Below, one piece after another: positions 33,025-33,550 of a stretch of DNA of 33,550 bases; within the stretch, counting starts at the first letter, position 1, and the number at the start of each line of letters is the position of its first letter. The notes below the pieces were generated by a model. That model ran no database searches, was not told where the DNA came from, and saw only the letters and a program-made list of their open reading frames with translations. The translations under genes and the position numbers were made by a program. This DNA is from Rhizobium sp. ASV20 (GTDB lineage: Bacteria; Pseudomonadota; Alphaproteobacteria; Rhizobiales; Rhizobiaceae), in NCBI RefSeq assembly GCF_016429015.1, contig NZ_JAELTU010000075.1:1-33550 (forward strand), given 5' to 3'.

Positions 33025-33550
33025 ATGACTCAGCCTATCTCGCCCCTGCTTCCGATCTCCTATTCGAAGGAAGTTGCCGCCGCAAAGCTGCGCGGCGCGC
33101 CGATCGTCGCTCTCGAATCAACCATCATCACCCACGGCATGCCCTACCCGGGCAATATCGAGATGGCCCGCAGCGTCGAAGCGATCATCCGGCAGAAGGG
33201 CGCCGTACCGGCAACCATCGCCGTTATTCACGGCACTTTGCATATCGGCCTGGAGCCTGAAGAACTGGAAGCGCTCGCCAAGACGGAAGGCGCCATGAAG
33301 GTCTCGCGCGCCGACATCGCGTTCGCAATCGCCGAGCGTCGCACCGGCGCGACCACTGTTGCCGCCACGATGATCGCCGCTGCCCGCGCCGGCATCAAGG
33401 TTTTCGCAACCGGCGGCATCGGCGGCGTGCACCGTGGCGCTGAAGAGAGCTTCGACATCTCGGCCGATCTTGAAGAACTTGCCCGCACCGGCGTGATCGT
33501 CGTCTGCGCCGGCGCCAAGGCTATCCTCGACATTCCGAAGACGCTCGAAG
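33025..33550 (+). CDS. psuG: Pseudouridine-5'-phosphate glycosidase (5' part; runs off the window)
   Basis: Cleaves the C-C glycosidic bond of pseudouridine 5'-phosphate, giving uracil and ribose 5-phosphate. The 175 residues present begin MTQPISPLLP and show the family blocks: ALESTIITHGMPYP with Glu31, GAVPATIAVIHGTLHIGL, KVSRADIAFAIAERRTGATTVAATM, FATGGIGGVHRGAEESFDISADL (Asp residues binding the metal and phosphate) and CAGAKAILDIPKTLE. Lys165 aligns with the lysine that forms the covalent ribose adduct in the E. coli enzyme. About 130 more residues are expected beyond the window end. GGAA lies several bases before the ATG. Confidence 0.94.
   Translation, partial: MTQPISPLLPISYSKEVAAAKLRGAPIVALESTIITHGMPYPGNIEMARSVEAIIRQKGAVPATIAVIHGTLHIGLEPEELEALAKTEGAMKVSRADIAFAIAERRTGATTVAATMIAAARAGIKVFATGGIGGVHRGAEESFDISADLEELARTGVIVVCAGAKAILDIPKTLE

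Overview
The window reads as ordinary chromosome of a rhizobium (family Rhizobiaceae, most like Rhizobium in the broad R. etli / leguminosarum / tropici sense). Grounds: GC-rich coding sequence with strong third-position bias, Shine-Dalgarno sites of the AAGGA/GGAG type, the split PurS/PurQ/PurL form of FGAM synthase, a eukaryotic-like NADP isocitrate dehydrogenase, a DUF1127 protein, a recA promoter region carrying the operator form described for R. etli recA, and a two-palindrome intergenic element resembling RIME1 of rhizobia. I saw no rRNA, tRNA, CRISPR array, insertion sequence, phage gene or plasmid origin.

Layout. 20-1818 (+): purC-purS-purQ. 1946-5518: an accessory stretch with a small lipoprotein, a P-loop nucleotide-kinase-like protein, a DUF1127 protein (-), a MocR-type regulator (+) and a PagL-like lipid A deacylase. 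5690-8169 (+): purL and bolA. 8155-9879 (-): a membrane alpha/beta-hydrolase-like protein and a small single-TM protein, lying between bolA and its usual partner grxD (10261-10596, +). 10694-13265 (+): two tandem paralogous Bcr/CflA-type MFS exporters. 13297-23825 (-): class III cyclase, two tandem inositol-monophosphatase paralogues, ttcA, glsA, rpsD, a HerA-like ATPase, an L-lactate dehydrogenase-like flavoenzyme, a GNAT acetyltransferase, murI and trmJ. 23941-24546 (-): exported Gln-rich protein. 24770-26732 (+): icd and a glutathione transferase. 26782-31794 (-): AraC/GyrI-type regulator, alaS and recA. 32034-33550 (+): pseudouridine catabolism, psuK and the 5' part of psuG, which runs off the window.

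How genes connect. purC, purS, purQ and purL provide the SAICAR and FGAM steps of purine synthesis; PurS, PurQ and the short PurL form one complex. BolA and the CGFS glutaredoxin are expected partners in Fe-S cluster handling. trmJ-murI-GNAT are overlapped or nearly abutting and look like one operon. PsuK and PsuG together degrade pseudouridine to uracil and ribose 5-phosphate.

I found no clearly new multi-gene system. The observations most worth checking are: a RIME1-like element in the alaS leader; an array of GACAA half-sites across the start codon of the MocR gene, which lacks a normal ribosome binding site; a PagL homologue lacking the catalytic glutamate; an alpha/beta-hydrolase-like protein with a transmembrane hairpin inside the fold; a cyclase with a duplicated two-TM unit; and an rpsD terminator directly upstream of glsA. 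All family assignments are from reading motifs by eye; no database search was run.
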